Origin: an uncultured Bacillota bacterium
GTDB taxonomy: Bacteria > Bacillota > Clostridia > Christensenellales > UBA1242
Length of the DNA: 64,000 bases
NCBI GenBank assembly: GCA_948465545.1
Contig: CAOJXO010000001.1
Coordinates: 31,728-95,727 of the forward strand
Direction of reading: 5' to 3'
The notes beneath the pieces are model-generated. The model was not told the origin of the DNA and made no database searches. It saw nothing but the letters and a program-made list of their open reading frames with translations. The position numbers and the translations under genes were made by a program. Of this stretch, positions 52,776-61,211 are shown piece by piece (position 1 is the first letter of the stretch; each line of letters begins with the position of its first letter).

Positions 52776-52931
52776 ATGCCTTAACAACTTTTTTATACCC
52801 CTCTAAAGTTAAATAACCATCTAAAGCAAAGGCGTGCTGGCTTGATGGAGATTGTGCCACATCTAATGCTTTTACCAAACATTTTTAACATTTTATTTCT
52901 TATCCTCATATATAGTTATGAGGGCTAGGTA

Positions 52932-53393
52932 ATGGAATATAATGATGAAAAGTTGTTAAGTGTCCAAGATTACGAAATCATGGCAAAAGCTTATTCAAAT
53001 CATCTTAAATCAAAGGGATTTGTTTTCGTTCAGGTGGATGCAACCGAAAACGAACTGCTTATCAGTGAAGTTTTTGAACTTATGTCTAAAATCAAAAGTT
53101 GCCTAAGATTTTTAGGGAACTTTCTAGGCACAGGTCGACTATACTCATTAAACGAACGCCAAATGAAAACCTTCCAAATTATCTACCCTTCATGCGACCA
53201 AACTCTTTCATACAAAATCCGAGGAGATAAAACCAAATGCTTTCTTAACCTTCAATCCTTAGAAAGCGAACTGATTTCAAAACTCCTCACCCTCTCCGAA
53301 CAATCTCCTTTTTCTAATCAACTTCTCTGGCTTATAAAAGAACGATTATATCTATCAAGTGAAATTTACAAAATAAAGGGGCTTATTAATTAA
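52932..53393 (+). CDS. Hypothetical protein, 153 aa
   Basis: Soluble, helical protein with no recognised motif; a short basic segment (KIKSCLRFLGNFLGTGR, about residues 54-70) stands out. The ribosome site is weak: GAGGG lies about 13 bases and GCTAGG about 5 bases before ATG. It is convergent with the next gene, sharing a hairpin terminator and overlapping by 4 bp. Family unknown. Confidence 0.6.
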   Translation: MEYNDEKLLSVQDYEIMAKAYSNHLKSKGFVFVQVDATENELLISEVFELMSKIKSCLRFLGNFLGTGRLYSLNERQMKTFQIIYPSCDQTLSYKIRGDKTKCFLNLQSLESELISKLLTLSEQSPFSNQLLWLIKERLYLSSEIYKIKGLIN

Positions 53394-53401
53394 GCCCCTT
53401 T
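53375..53401. terminator. Bidirectional terminator in convergent gene ends
   Basis: Perfect 11-bp arms AAAGGGGCTTA/TAAGCCCCTTT around TTAAT, covering the stop codons of both convergent genes. Confidence 0.85.
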
Positions 53402-53956
53402 ATTTTTCATAATATCAATCACTTTATTAATCACTTCATCAACCGCTTTACGATAATCTCTGAAATATTCTGGTTGATATGGCTGGTATATATCTTTGGT
53501 TTTAGATAAAGTTTTAGCGTCAAGCCCAAGTTTTTCCACCAATGCCTCGCAAATTTGTTGCCCTATAATTGCAATATAGTTATACTCATCAATACCGTTA
53601 TAATATTTTATTTTAGGAAAGTCTGGACTTTCAACAATCTGATCGTAGGCATAACCCAAAAAGAATTGCAATTTTTCAATAGCAAACTCATTTCCGGCAG
53701 CTGCGGATAAGATTTCCCATTCCATATATTTCTTATAGTCCTCATCAAGCCTGCGAAATACCCCGCTTTTATAGTAATAAGCAACAACATCTTGCATAAC
53801 AGCATCGCCGTCACCAGCCATTTGGACTGCTTCTTCAAAAAGTGCAGAAAATCCCTCTTCACTTGAAAAAGAGTTTTGTGCATTGTTTAATTTCTTACGC
53901 CATTCAATAAAACCGTTATAGGCTTCTTTTCTTGAAATAAACTGCTCTCGCTCCAC
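53390..53956 (-). CDS. Hypothetical protein with Sel1-like features, 188 aa
   Basis: Helical throughout. The segments FEEAVQMAGDGDAVMQDVVAYYYKSGVFRRLDEDY and EILSAAAGNEFAIEKLQFFLGYAYDQ recall the paired helices of Sel1/TPR-like repeats, which mediate protein contacts, but the match is partial. Starts at GTG 53956, downstream of AAGGAG; an ATG nearer the ribosome site is out of frame. Cytosolic; function unknown. Confidence 0.6.
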   Translation of the reverse strand: MEREQFISRKEAYNGFIEWRKKLNNAQNSFSSEEGFSALFEEAVQMAGDGDAVMQDVVAYYYKSGVFRRLDEDYKKYMEWEILSAAAGNEFAIEKLQFFLGYAYDQIVESPDFPKIKYYNGIDEYNYIAIIGQQICEALVEKLGLDAKTLSKTKDIYQPYQPEYFRDYRKAVDEVINKVIDIMKNKGA

Positions 53957-54051
53957 CAGCCATATTCTCCTTCTAATTTAAGTATACCACCAAATAAATT
54001 TTATTGACAAACAAAATTTACCTTTTTACCACTTATTAACCTTCTCTTATT

Positions 54052-55266
54052 TTAAGTTTTCTCTAAAATCGCCAAAGTTTCGCAGTTTGCCGTGCGTGGA
54101 AACATATCAAACATCTCCACCTGCTTTAATCTATAACCATTCAATAAAACTATATCCCTTACAAGCGAGGCTGGATTACAGGATACATACACAATCTGCT
54201 TAGCCCCAGACTTGTTTAAAGCCTCTACCACCGTCTTGTCACAACCCTTACGTGGAGGGTCAACAACCACACTATCAAAACGGACATCTAAATTCGGCAA
54301 CACCTCTTCGCAAAACCCTTGTAAGTTTTTAAGATTTGATATGTTGTTTTTCTCTTTAAGTTCCTCAGCACTTTCATGCTCTGACAAGCCAAGTTCAACA
54401 CCATACACAACTTTTGCCCGCTTTGCAAGCACCCCACTTAATACCCCCGCACCGCTATAAGCATTAAGTACAACTTCACCCTTCACTATTTCAGCAACTT
54501 TATTGTATAACTCTTCACAAACAGCATCATTCACTTGACGAAAAGCATCTACATGAAAATTATACACCATACCAAACTCTTCCACCTCACGCGAGGTTTT
54601 GTTGGTAACACGTTGAGGATTATCGCTTCCCACCGACTGATAAATCTGACAATCATTGCCAAGTAATAAAGATAGCCCCAAAAAGTCAATATCAACCTCT
54701 TGTTTAAAAACAAACCATACATGCACCCCTGATTGTTTTCTAATGATAACATTCAATAATCGCTTTTGAAGACTTTGTGCTTTGATAAAATTTTGCACCA
54801 CGTCCAAAACCTCATTCATAGGTTCATCAATCAGCAAGCATTTTTTTATTGGTATAATATTGTTGCTTTCTGCTTGTTTAAATCCCAGCCCATCGTTGCA
54901 ACAAAACAAACGTATTTTATTACGATAGCCATAATCCTTATTTGAAGAATGGATTTCTATCTTCCCATCAAAGCCAACCTTTTTAAGGTGTCTTTCAAGG
55001 ATATGCTTTTTAAGTTCTATTTCATTCTCATAACTCATGTGCTGAAAGTCACAACCGCCACACTTTTCAAAATATGGACAAGGAGGCTTCTGCCTTAAAT
55101 CAGAGGCTAAAACAAGCCTGCTTGGCACACCTTTTAAAAATGAAGAGGTCTGCTTTGTAATTTTAACATCAACCTCTTCGCCTGTTAAAGTATAAAGCAC
55201 AAAACAAACCTTTCCATCAATATGTCCGACACCTTCGCCATTATAACCAAAATCAGTTATCTTCAT
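54052..55266 (-). CDS. 23S rRNA (uracil-5-)-methyltransferase, RumA/RlmD family
   Basis: 404 aa. N-terminal TRAM-like domain (GEGVGHIDGKVCFV, about residues 9-22), the [4Fe-4S] motif CPYFEKCGGCDFQH (about 63-76), SAM-binding NAYSGAGVLSGVLA (about 267-280), DPPRKGCD (about 338-345) and the catalytic Cys in VYVSCNPASLVRD (about 357-369). The enzyme methylates C5 of a specific uridine in 23S rRNA using SAM. Its start overlaps the EngB stop by 4 bp, so the two ribosome-related genes are co-transcribed. Confidence 0.93.
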   Translation of the reverse strand: MKITDFGYNGEGVGHIDGKVCFVLYTLTGEEVDVKITKQTSSFLKGVPSRLVLASDLRQKPPCPYFEKCGGCDFQHMSYENEIELKKHILERHLKKVGFDGKIEIHSSNKDYGYRNKIRLFCCNDGLGFKQAESNNIIPIKKCLLIDEPMNEVLDVVQNFIKAQSLQKRLLNVIIRKQSGVHVWFVFKQEVDIDFLGLSLLLGNDCQIYQSVGSDNPQRVTNKTSREVEEFGMVYNFHVDAFRQVNDAVCEELYNKVAEIVKGEVVLNAYSGAGVLSGVLAKRAKVVYGVELGLSEHESAEELKEKNNISNLKNLQGFCEEVLPNLDVRFDSVVVDPPRKGCDKTVVEALNKSGAKQIVYVSCNPASLVRDIVLLNGYRLKQVEMFDMFPRTANCETLAILEKT

Positions 55267-55853
55267 GCATTTGCCTCAACTTTGTTTTCAATATATTCAA
55301 GTACTTTGTCTTTACCTAGCCCACTTTCACTGCTAGTAAGTATAATCAACTCTTCACGAATTAAAAGTCCCTTTGCAAGAGCCTTTCTTTGTTGCAACTG
55401 CCTACTTCTTGAAAGTTTATCTGACTTAGTTGCAAGCACCATAAATGGAATCTGATGATAAATCAAAAATTGTAACATTGACCTATCAAGTTCACTTGGC
55501 TCAATCCTAATATCCACAAGCACAAATACCGTATCAAGCGATTGCGAACCAACAAGATACTCTCCCATAAGTCCAGCCCAAACATCAAGATGACTTTTGC
55601 CTACCTTGGCATATCCATAACCAGGCAAATCCACAAAACGAAAGGTATCATTTATATCAAAATAGTTAACCATTTTTGTAAGACCTGGGGTAGAAGATGC
55701 CTTTGCAAGACGTTTCTGCCCCACAAGCATATTGATAAGTGAACTCTTTCCAACATTACTTCTGCCAACAAAAGCAAACTCAGGCACATTATCTTGAATC
55801 AACTTGTCTTTTTCTACTACACTTGTTTTATATACTGCTTTTTTAATTATCAT
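55263..55853 (-). CDS. engB: Ribosome-biogenesis GTPase EngB/YsxC
   Basis: 196 aa from ATG 55853; an upstream frame to 55,907 adds unlikely residues. TRAFAC GTPase motifs are clear: G1 GRSNVGKSS (about 31-39), G3 DLPGYGYAK (about 75-83), G4 ATKSDK (about 141-146) and G5 TSSESG. The P-loop region and the STPGLTKMVNYF switch I are diagnostic of YihA/YsxC proteins, which are needed for assembly of the 50S subunit. Leads a two-gene operon with the RumA-type methylase. Confidence 0.95.
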   Translation of the reverse strand: MIIKKAVYKTSVVEKDKLIQDNVPEFAFVGRSNVGKSSLINMLVGQKRLAKASSTPGLTKMVNYFDINDTFRFVDLPGYGYAKVGKSHLDVWAGLMGEYLVGSQSLDTVFVLVDIRIEPSELDRSMLQFLIYHQIPFMVLATKSDKLSRSRQLQQRKALAKGLLIREELIILTSSESGLGKDKVLEYIENKVEANA

Positions 55854-55931
55854 AGAAAAATAATAACACAAAACTTGATTTTTATCAATTAAAAAAGACG
55901 CATGCATGCGTCTTGATTTTTATTTTGTGGT

Positions 55932-56327
55932 TTATTGTGGAAGTTGTGCCACTGGAGCAGTAATCATTGCACCGATTGGTGAATGAAGGGTAATGTTTGA
56001 CACAACCACAGCAGCAGTGCTTGCAAGCACCCTTGTTACTTGGCTGTTCTTGAAGTATTCTTCAGCATCGTCAAGTTTATCAAACTCATCAGGATTAATG
56101 ATAACTTCAACTCCGATTGCAACTTCAAGTGATAAAATGCATTTAGGTTCTGGTTTAATATTTCTTTGAAGAACAACCTTAACAGCATCACTTCTAAGTC
56201 TTTCAACCTTAATCTCGTCCCAAACACGCATATTGATTGTGCTGTTGTTTGCTGGTGGGTCTAACTTTTCATACTCAACCTTTTCAAGCAGTGGTTTAAA
56301 ATTCATATTTCTAATAACTTTTTCCAT
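55932..56327 (-). CDS. Hypothetical SecB-like protein, 131 aa
   Basis: Start ATG 56327 is fixed by AAAGGAG upstream. The protein is strand-rich, with a middle region VKVVLQRNIKPEPKCILSLEVAIGVEVII and an end NITLHSPIGAMITAPVAQLPQ that recalls the C-terminal pattern of SecB-like chaperones, a weak resemblance. No catalytic motif. It may be a substrate-binding or chaperone-like protein; confidence in function is low. Confidence 0.6.
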   Translation of the reverse strand: MEKVIRNMNFKPLLEKVEYEKLDPPANNSTINMRVWDEIKVERLRSDAVKVVLQRNIKPEPKCILSLEVAIGVEVIINPDEFDKLDDAEEYFKNSQVTRVLASTAAVVVSNITLHSPIGAMITAPVAQLPQ

Positions 56328-56523
56328 AATATTCTCCTTTCTATTTTGCATTATTAGCAACTTTATACTTTTATATTTTACCATAATTGCCACAACACTG
56401 CAAATAAATAAGGGCGAAATATCATCAAAATCAGCAAAGTTTGTAACAATTTACAGAAAATATATTGAATTTAAAACATTTTTATTGTATAATGCACCTA
56501 CAAAACCTAGGAGACCAAAAAAA

Positions 56524-57012
56524 ATGAAAAATGAAAAAATCTTAAACACACAGAACTCAATTTTAATAGGAAGCCTTTTTGAAATACTTGACAATAAGGA
56601 TAATTTTGATAATTTTACAATCTTAAACTGGATAAAAAAGTCTTCCCTTAAAGATATTACTTTTTATGATCTTATATATATTTTAAAACCATTATTAAAA
56701 CGAGATGTGCTTTCTCCCCGCGAGATCTATGCTATAGCACCTAATACTGCTAAATCATGCATCATGGCAAAAAGTAAGATTGAAGCAAGAGATCAACTTA
56801 AAAGTGCATTCTATTCAAAACTTGAAGAAAATGAAAATCTCCCTGCTGGCTCTATCAAAAAATTAAGCGACGGCTCTTTCATTATTTATCAAGATGACGC
56901 TGTGGTTGTAGACTGCCAAAGTTTAAAATTAAGATGCCTTGTATATACAAGCGATGAACAGGATGCTAAAATCAACGAAATAAAAAACTCTCTGTGTGAA
57001 GAGAGCGAATAA
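56524..57012 (+). CDS. Hypothetical protein, 162 aa
   Basis: Start ATG 56524 follows TAGGAG; upstream extension to 56,233 crosses the opposite gene's promoter and is rejected. Helical N-terminus followed by a small strand-rich domain (LPAGSIKKLSDGSFIIYQDDAVVVDC, about residues 105-130). No motif is recognised. Ends at a strong terminator before tRNA-Leu. Confidence 0.6.
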   Translation: MKNEKILNTQNSILIGSLFEILDNKDNFDNFTILNWIKKSSLKDITFYDLIYILKPLLKRDVLSPREIYAIAPNTAKSCIMAKSKIEARDQLKSAFYSKLEENENLPAGSIKKLSDGSFIIYQDDAVVVDCQSLKLRCLVYTSDEQDAKINEIKNSLCEESE

Positions 57013-57035
57013 AAAAGATGCGTGGCATCTTTTTT
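57011..57035 (+). terminator. Terminator before tRNA-Leu
   Basis: Perfect 11-bp arms AAAAAAGATGC/GCATCTTTTTT around GTG, overlapping the stop codon of the 162-aa gene. Confidence 0.88.
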
Positions 57036-57084
57036 ATTATTAAGTTGACAAAATTTAATTATTAAGGTAATATGACAATATCAA

Positions 57085-57170
57085 GCAGGAGTGGCGAAAT
57101 GGCAGACGCGCAAGTTTCAGGTACTTGTGGTAGCAATACCTTGTGAGTTCAAATCTCATCTCCTGCACCA
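57085..57170 (+). tRNA. tRNA-Leu(CAG)
   Basis: 86 nt including CCA. Acceptor GCAGGAG/CTCCTGC is perfect, the anticodon stem CAAGT/ACTTG holds loop TTCAGGT (anticodon CAG, reads CUG), a long class II variable arm is present (GGTAGCAATACC hairpin) and the T arm is GTGAGTTCAAATCTCAT. Typical bacterial tRNA-Leu. Confidence 0.95.
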
Positions 57171-57269
57171 AAAAGAAACTAAATTGACTATAAAATATAA
57201 CTAATCGTTTTTTAATTACAAGTTTATAATTTAATAAAATGATAGGAATAAGCTGGCTTTGGAGGAAAA

Positions 57270-58559
57270 ATGACTGTTCCATTGATCGTTATAGGTATTA
57301 TACTTATCGCAATGCTTTTATGTATTGTATTTAATTTAAAATTTCAAATCGGCAAGGTAAAGATTAGTGTATATTGGATTGTCTGTCTTATTGGTGCAAT
57401 TGTTTGCATTATCGCTCAATTTATCTCAACCGAAAGTTTAAAAAATGTTTTTATAAGTTCTGCAAATATTAATCCTATAAAAATTCTGATTATATTCCTG
57501 TCTTGTACAAGTTTATCAGTTTTACTAGACAAAATAGGCTTTTTTCAATATATCGCTCAACTCGCTCTAAAAAAGGCAAAGTCAAGCCAAACTAAACTGT
57601 TTTTCGTTTTCAACTTTATAATAATATTGCTTACAATTTTTACCTCAAACGATATCTTGATTTTAACTTTTACACCTTTTATTTGTTATTTCACAAAACG
57701 TGCCAAAGTCGATGCTACCCCCTATATAGTATCAGAGTTTGTCATGGCTAATGCTTGGAGCATGTTCTTTTATATTGATAACCCAACAAACATTTATCTT
57801 TGCACCAACTTTGGGATAACCTTTTTTGAATATGCTGCAAAAATGATCTTGCCTACAATTATTGCTGGCGTGGTATCTTTACTTCTTGTTTATCTTTTAT
57901 TTAGGAAAAAACTTAAACAGAAAATTGAAATTGAAGACGAAGAAATAATCAAGCCTGATATAAAATTGCTTGCCATTGGACTTTCTGGGTTGGGAGTCAT
58001 GGTTCTTATGATGATAATTTCTCCATACATAGGTCTTGACATTTGGTATGTCCCTCTTGCATGTGCAGTACTTACATATATCATCGTATTAATATATCTT
58101 CTTGCCACAAAACAAAAACTAAACATAATAACCCGCTCATTTACGAGTCTACCCTATGAACTTGTCCCATTTCTTATATCTATGGCAATATTAGTTGGAG
58201 CATTAAAAGATGTTGGCTTTATTGACCTCTTTGCCTCTGCATTATCAGGACAATCATTTATTGTAATTGGACTGATTGCTTTCCTAATAGGAACGCTTAT
58301 TAACAATATCCCCATGTCAATGCTTTTTACAAGTATTCTGGGAAGTATGCCATTTGTTTTAAACAACGTCTATGCAGTTGTAGTCGCCTCTAATTTATGT
58401 GCTTTTTTAACCCCAGTTGGGGCTCTCGCTGGTATCATGTTTATGAAAATCCTGAAAGAAAACGGTGTTAAATTTAGTTTTTTAAAGTTTATACTTTATG
58501 GGGCTATTATTTCAATCCCTACACTACTTTTAACTTTATGCACCCTGTTTATACTTTAA
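57270..58559 (+). CDS. ArsB/CitM-type ion transporter permease
   Basis: 429 aa with about eleven to twelve membrane segments and short loops. Paired conserved segments TSNDILILTFTPF (about residues 128-140) and LINNIPMSMLFTSIL (about 349-363) are the inverted-repeat signature of the ion transporter superfamily (ArsB, NhaD, SLC13). Substrates in the family include arsenite, Na+/H+ and dicarboxylates; no arsR or arsA neighbour is present, so arsenite is not favoured. Start follows TGGAGG. Confidence 0.85.
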   Translation: MTVPLIVIGIILIAMLLCIVFNLKFQIGKVKISVYWIVCLIGAIVCIIAQFISTESLKNVFISSANINPIKILIIFLSCTSLSVLLDKIGFFQYIAQLALKKAKSSQTKLFFVFNFIIILLTIFTSNDILILTFTPFICYFTKRAKVDATPYIVSEFVMANAWSMFFYIDNPTNIYLCTNFGITFFEYAAKMILPTIIAGVVSLLLVYLLFRKKLKQKIEIEDEEIIKPDIKLLAIGLSGLGVMVLMMIISPYIGLDIWYVPLACAVLTYIIVLIYLLATKQKLNIITRSFTSLPYELVPFLISMAILVGALKDVGFIDLFASALSGQSFIVIGLIAFLIGTLINNIPMSMLFTSILGSMPFVLNNVYAVVVASNLCAFLTPVGALAGIMFMKILKENGVKFSFLKFILYGAIISIPTLLLTLCTLFIL

Positions 58560-58636
58560 AAAATAAAGCAAAGCTTCTCTTTAATCAAACAACCCTCTTT
58601 CATATTTAGAACAATATTGTTTAGTTATTATACAAT

Positions 58637-58667
58637 AAAAAAGGCACTTAAAATAAGTGCCTTTTTT
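58637..58667. terminator. Bidirectional terminator
   Basis: Arms AAAAAAGGCACTT/AAGTGCCTTTTTT between the permease gene and the convergent LemA gene. Confidence 0.88.
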
Positions 58668-58668
58668 A

Positions 58669-59244
58669 TTAAAACTGAACCTTAACATTCTTACGTTCTT
58701 CTGGTGCTTCAACCTCAAAAAGATTTCTCTTTTCAAACTTAAAAGCCCTTGCAATGATTGAACTTGGGAATACATCAATCTTTGTATTGTATATTTTTAC
58801 TGTACCATTATAATACTTTCTTGCATTAACGATTTCATCTTCAACATGACTAAGTTCATTCATCAGTTGAGTGAAGTTTTTATCTGCTTTAAGATCTGGA
58901 TAATTTTCAGTCACTTTAAAGAGTGATTTAAGAGTGCTTGAAAGCATATTTTCACTTCTAACCTTATCATTTGCGTTAGAAGAGTTCATTGCATTGTAAC
59001 GTGCTTTCATTACATTTTCAAGAACCTCTTTTTCGTGCTTAGCATATCCTTTTACAGTTTCAACCAAGTTTGGAATAAGGTCATATCTCTTTTTAAGATA
59101 AACATCCATAGTTGAAAATGCTTCATCCACATCATTTCTTAACCTAACAAATTTGTTATATGTTGCTACAAACCAAATAGCCACAACTAATGCAAGAAAT
59201 ACAACTACTCCAACAATAATTAACGCTATTGTTCCTCCGCTCAT
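58669..59244 (-). CDS. LemA family protein
   Basis: 191 aa. A single N-terminal membrane helix (IALIIVGVVVFLALVVAIWFVA, about residues 6-27) precedes the LemA helical domain with YNKFVRLRNDVDEAFSTMDVYLKKRYDLIPNLVETV and NARKYYNGTVKIYNTKIDVFPSSIIA, both diagnostic. LemA proteins are membrane-anchored four-helix proteins of unclear function, often near TPM-domain proteins or HtpX. Start follows TAGGAGG. Confidence 0.95.
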   Translation of the reverse strand: MSGGTIALIIVGVVVFLALVVAIWFVATYNKFVRLRNDVDEAFSTMDVYLKKRYDLIPNLVETVKGYAKHEKEVLENVMKARYNAMNSSNANDKVRSENMLSSTLKSLFKVTENYPDLKADKNFTQLMNELSHVEDEIVNARKYYNGTVKIYNTKIDVFPSSIIARAFKFEKRNLFEVEAPEERKNVKVQF

Positions 59245-59363
59245 ATTTACCTCCTATATAATTATATTAACATAAAACATAAAGAATTAAAAGCAAATTT
59301 CAATATTATTTAATGTTGACTATTTTTTCTGAAAACTATATACTAAAACTAAGGAGGGAGGAG

Positions 59364-59912
59364 ATGAAAGTAAACAACATTCAAAAATACGTTCATGATT
59401 TGCTTGCAAGTGGTGCTACACCAAAAACATACAAGAAATATGCACGTGTTTATGCTGAACAAGGAGTGCCTGGACAGGAAATTCAAACAGTTATGAAAAA
59501 CGGACTTGTAGAAGTTGCTGGCGTTGTTAAAGCTGATGCACAAGGCAATCCAGACTGGATTGTAACAAATCCTGATGGAGAAAAATATGCTGTTCCTCAT
59601 GCAAAGTTCATAAAAAGATATGAACTTGAGGTTGGTGCTGACGGAAAACATGCGCCTACAGGCTCACCTATCGAAGCAATCCAAGTTAATGAAGATATTA
59701 CTTTCGATGTTCCTTGGGGCGAGAACGGAGCGCCAATACCTTTCAACCTTAACGGGGGGGGGTATTTGGTTATCTCTAATCTGAGCGATATTTACGGTAT
59801 CCAACAAGATGAATTTAACCACACTTATGCGTCTTGCAACCAACAAGGAATCTTCGATGACAAAGATCTTAGATTAGCTTTCGGACAACAAAAACAAGAC
59901 GAACAAGAATAA
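59364..59912 (+). CDS. Hypothetical protein with in-frame G9 tract, 182 aa
   Basis: Start ATG 59364 follows AAGGAGGGAGGAG. The centre resembles a small PGDYG-like domain (DWIVTNPDGEKYAVPHAKFIKRYE, about residues 73-96), which suggests an enzyme-associated or ligand-binding protein, with low confidence. Nine consecutive G at 59,754-59,762 encode Gly-Gly-Gly; tracts of this length are prone to slippage and could switch the last 50 residues on and off. No signal peptide. A terminator follows. Confidence 0.65.
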   Translation: MKVNNIQKYVHDLLASGATPKTYKKYARVYAEQGVPGQEIQTVMKNGLVEVAGVVKADAQGNPDWIVTNPDGEKYAVPHAKFIKRYELEVGADGKHAPTGSPIEAIQVNEDITFDVPWGENGAPIPFNLNGGGYLVISNLSDIYGIQQDEFNHTYASCNQQGIFDDKDLRLAFGQQKQDEQE

Positions 59913-59949
59913 AAAAAGCGATTTAAGGGCTATAAACTTTGAAACTAGC

Positions 59950-59982
59950 AAAAAGACGATATCTTATAATCGTCTTTTTTTT
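59950..59982 (+). terminator. Terminator between convergent genes
   Basis: Arms AAAAAGACGAT/ATCGTCTTTTT with T-run, at the end of the MBL gene on the other strand. Confidence 0.88.
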
Positions 59983-60781
59983 AAATTTCAATAATTTCTA
60001 AATCATTTGGGACAATAACATTTCCTTTAAAATATTCTTGTGCTTCATTTGTGTATAAAGTTTTGCGTTGTTCTTTATGGGAATCCTCTGTATGATACAA
60101 AATTAAGTTCTTTATATTTAACTTATTCATGACCTCACTAACAAATTTTGTTGTCGCATGGTTTTTCTCATATGCGTGAAAAATGTTTTCTTCGCTTTCC
60201 AAACAAAAAGCCTCGTGCATAACATAATCAAAATTTTGAATTTTATCATAAAGTTTTGGGTTTAAAGTTTCATCTCCTAAAAATGCAAGTTTTTTACCAT
60301 TCAATTTACACTCAAAACCAAACAATTTTGTACCTTTTGCTTGCATATCCCAAAATGTATATTCAATGCCATTTATAATGTGTTTATCTCCATCTTGTAA
60401 TATTTTGAAGTCAACAACATTATAAATTGCTTCCATAAGTTTTGCTGGCAAAATGTGTTTTGAAACTTCTTTTATTGTTTCAAAAACAACATTGTTGCAA
60501 TAGATTTTAATTTTATCTTTAATTTCGCCATGCATTGCATCTCTGCTTATCTTCTTAAAAAGCCAAAATAAACCTAATATATGATCAGTATGGCTATGAG
60601 AAATAAATATATGTCGCAAAGTACGATAATCAATATCAACATTTTTAAGTTGTCTAATAATCTCAATGCTCCCACCAGTGTCAACTAAGAAATTCCCATT
60701 TTCATTATGCACAACAAAACAAGTATTATATAAATCCATTGTGGCGCCATTGCCTGTTCCTAACATTATTATTTTATCCAT
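59981..60781 (-). CDS. MBL-fold hydrolase, RNase Z-like
   Basis: 266 aa from ATG 60781, with AGGAGT upstream; a longer frame would run into a structured region. MLGTGNG (residues 5-11) and FISHSHTDHILGL (about 61-73, HxHxDH) are the metal-binding motifs, with later His in FLGDET and MHEAF. The layout is that of RNase Z/ElaC-like beta-lactamase-fold enzymes, but the exosite arm of true RNase Z is not evident. It probably hydrolyses a phosphodiester or cyclic nucleotide. Confidence 0.88.
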   Translation of the reverse strand: MDKIIMLGTGNGATMDLYNTCFVVHNENGNFLVDTGGSIEIIRQLKNVDIDYRTLRHIFISHSHTDHILGLFWLFKKISRDAMHGEIKDKIKIYCNNVVFETIKEVSKHILPAKLMEAIYNVVDFKILQDGDKHIINGIEYTFWDMQAKGTKLFGFECKLNGKKLAFLGDETLNPKLYDKIQNFDYVMHEAFCLESEENIFHAYEKNHATTKFVSEVMNKLNIKNLILYHTEDSHKEQRKTLYTNEAQEYFKGNVIVPNDLEIIEI

Positions 60782-60861
60782 AATTACTCCTACTAAAAAT
60801 ATTATATCATACACAATCTCTGTTTGTATCAAATATTTAAAAAAATATTTAAAATGGCACT

Positions 60862-60929
60862 TAGGCGTGTGCTTGTCTTGATATGATACAAGTGGCTCGG
60901 CTTTGCCTCGCCATACAAGCACATGCCTA
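60862..60929. repeat. Branched inverted repeat (68 nt)
   Basis: Outer 15-bp arms TAGGCGTGTGCTTGT/ACAAGCACATGCCTA with one G-U, enclosing two small stems CTTG/CAAG and TGGC/GCCA. A T-run follows. First of a row of hairpins in a 430-bp gene-free gap. Confidence 0.7.
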
Positions 60930-60946
60930 CAACAAATCTTTTTTTT

Positions 60947-60993
60947 GCAAAAGAGCGGTTGCTGGCAGAGCGTAACGCAATCCGCTCTTTTGC
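60947..60993. repeat. Inverted repeat with terminator-like T-run
   Basis: Perfect 12-bp arms GCAAAAGAGCGG/CCGCTCTTTTGC, continued inward by TTGC/GCAA, followed by TTTTTGTTTT. GC-rich against its surroundings. Confidence 0.75.
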
Positions 60994-60997
60994 TTTT

Positions 60998-61139
60998 TGT
61001 TTTCTTCTCTCTATTATTCTAGTGTAAACGAATATTCTTTGTTGTCAAGGTTAAAATGTATGCTGTTAGCAACCTTGACAACGGCAGAAATATTCGTTTT
61101 GTTTGCAGTTAAGAGAGAGTAAGGGTAAAAAAGAAAACA
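60998..61139. repeat. Nested palindrome of 142 nt
   Basis: Four concentric pairs: TGTTTTCTT/AAGAAAACA (60,998-61,006 / 61,131-61,139), CTCTCT/AGAGAG, AAACGAATATT/AATATTCGTTT (61,026-61,036 / 61,089-61,099) and GTTGTCAAGGTT/AACCTTGACAAC (61,041-61,052 / 61,071-61,082), with an 18-nt apex. No coding potential is seen. Confidence 0.8.
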
Positions 61140-61161
61140 TAGATTGTTTTGTCTATGTTTT
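61134..61161. terminator. Terminator, shared by both strands
   Basis: Arms AAAACATAGA/TCTATGTTTT around an 8-nt loop; on the minus strand it can end the tilS message. Confidence 0.75.
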
Positions 61162-61211
61162 TCTTTTATTATTCCGCTAGTCTCAAAATTGAGTGACTAA
61201 AATCGCTTTTT

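Noticed and set aside
60782-60922. N-terminal extension of the RNase Z-like protein
   Set aside because: It would run through the branched inverted repeat; ATG 60781 has a ribosome site and starts the family's first strand.
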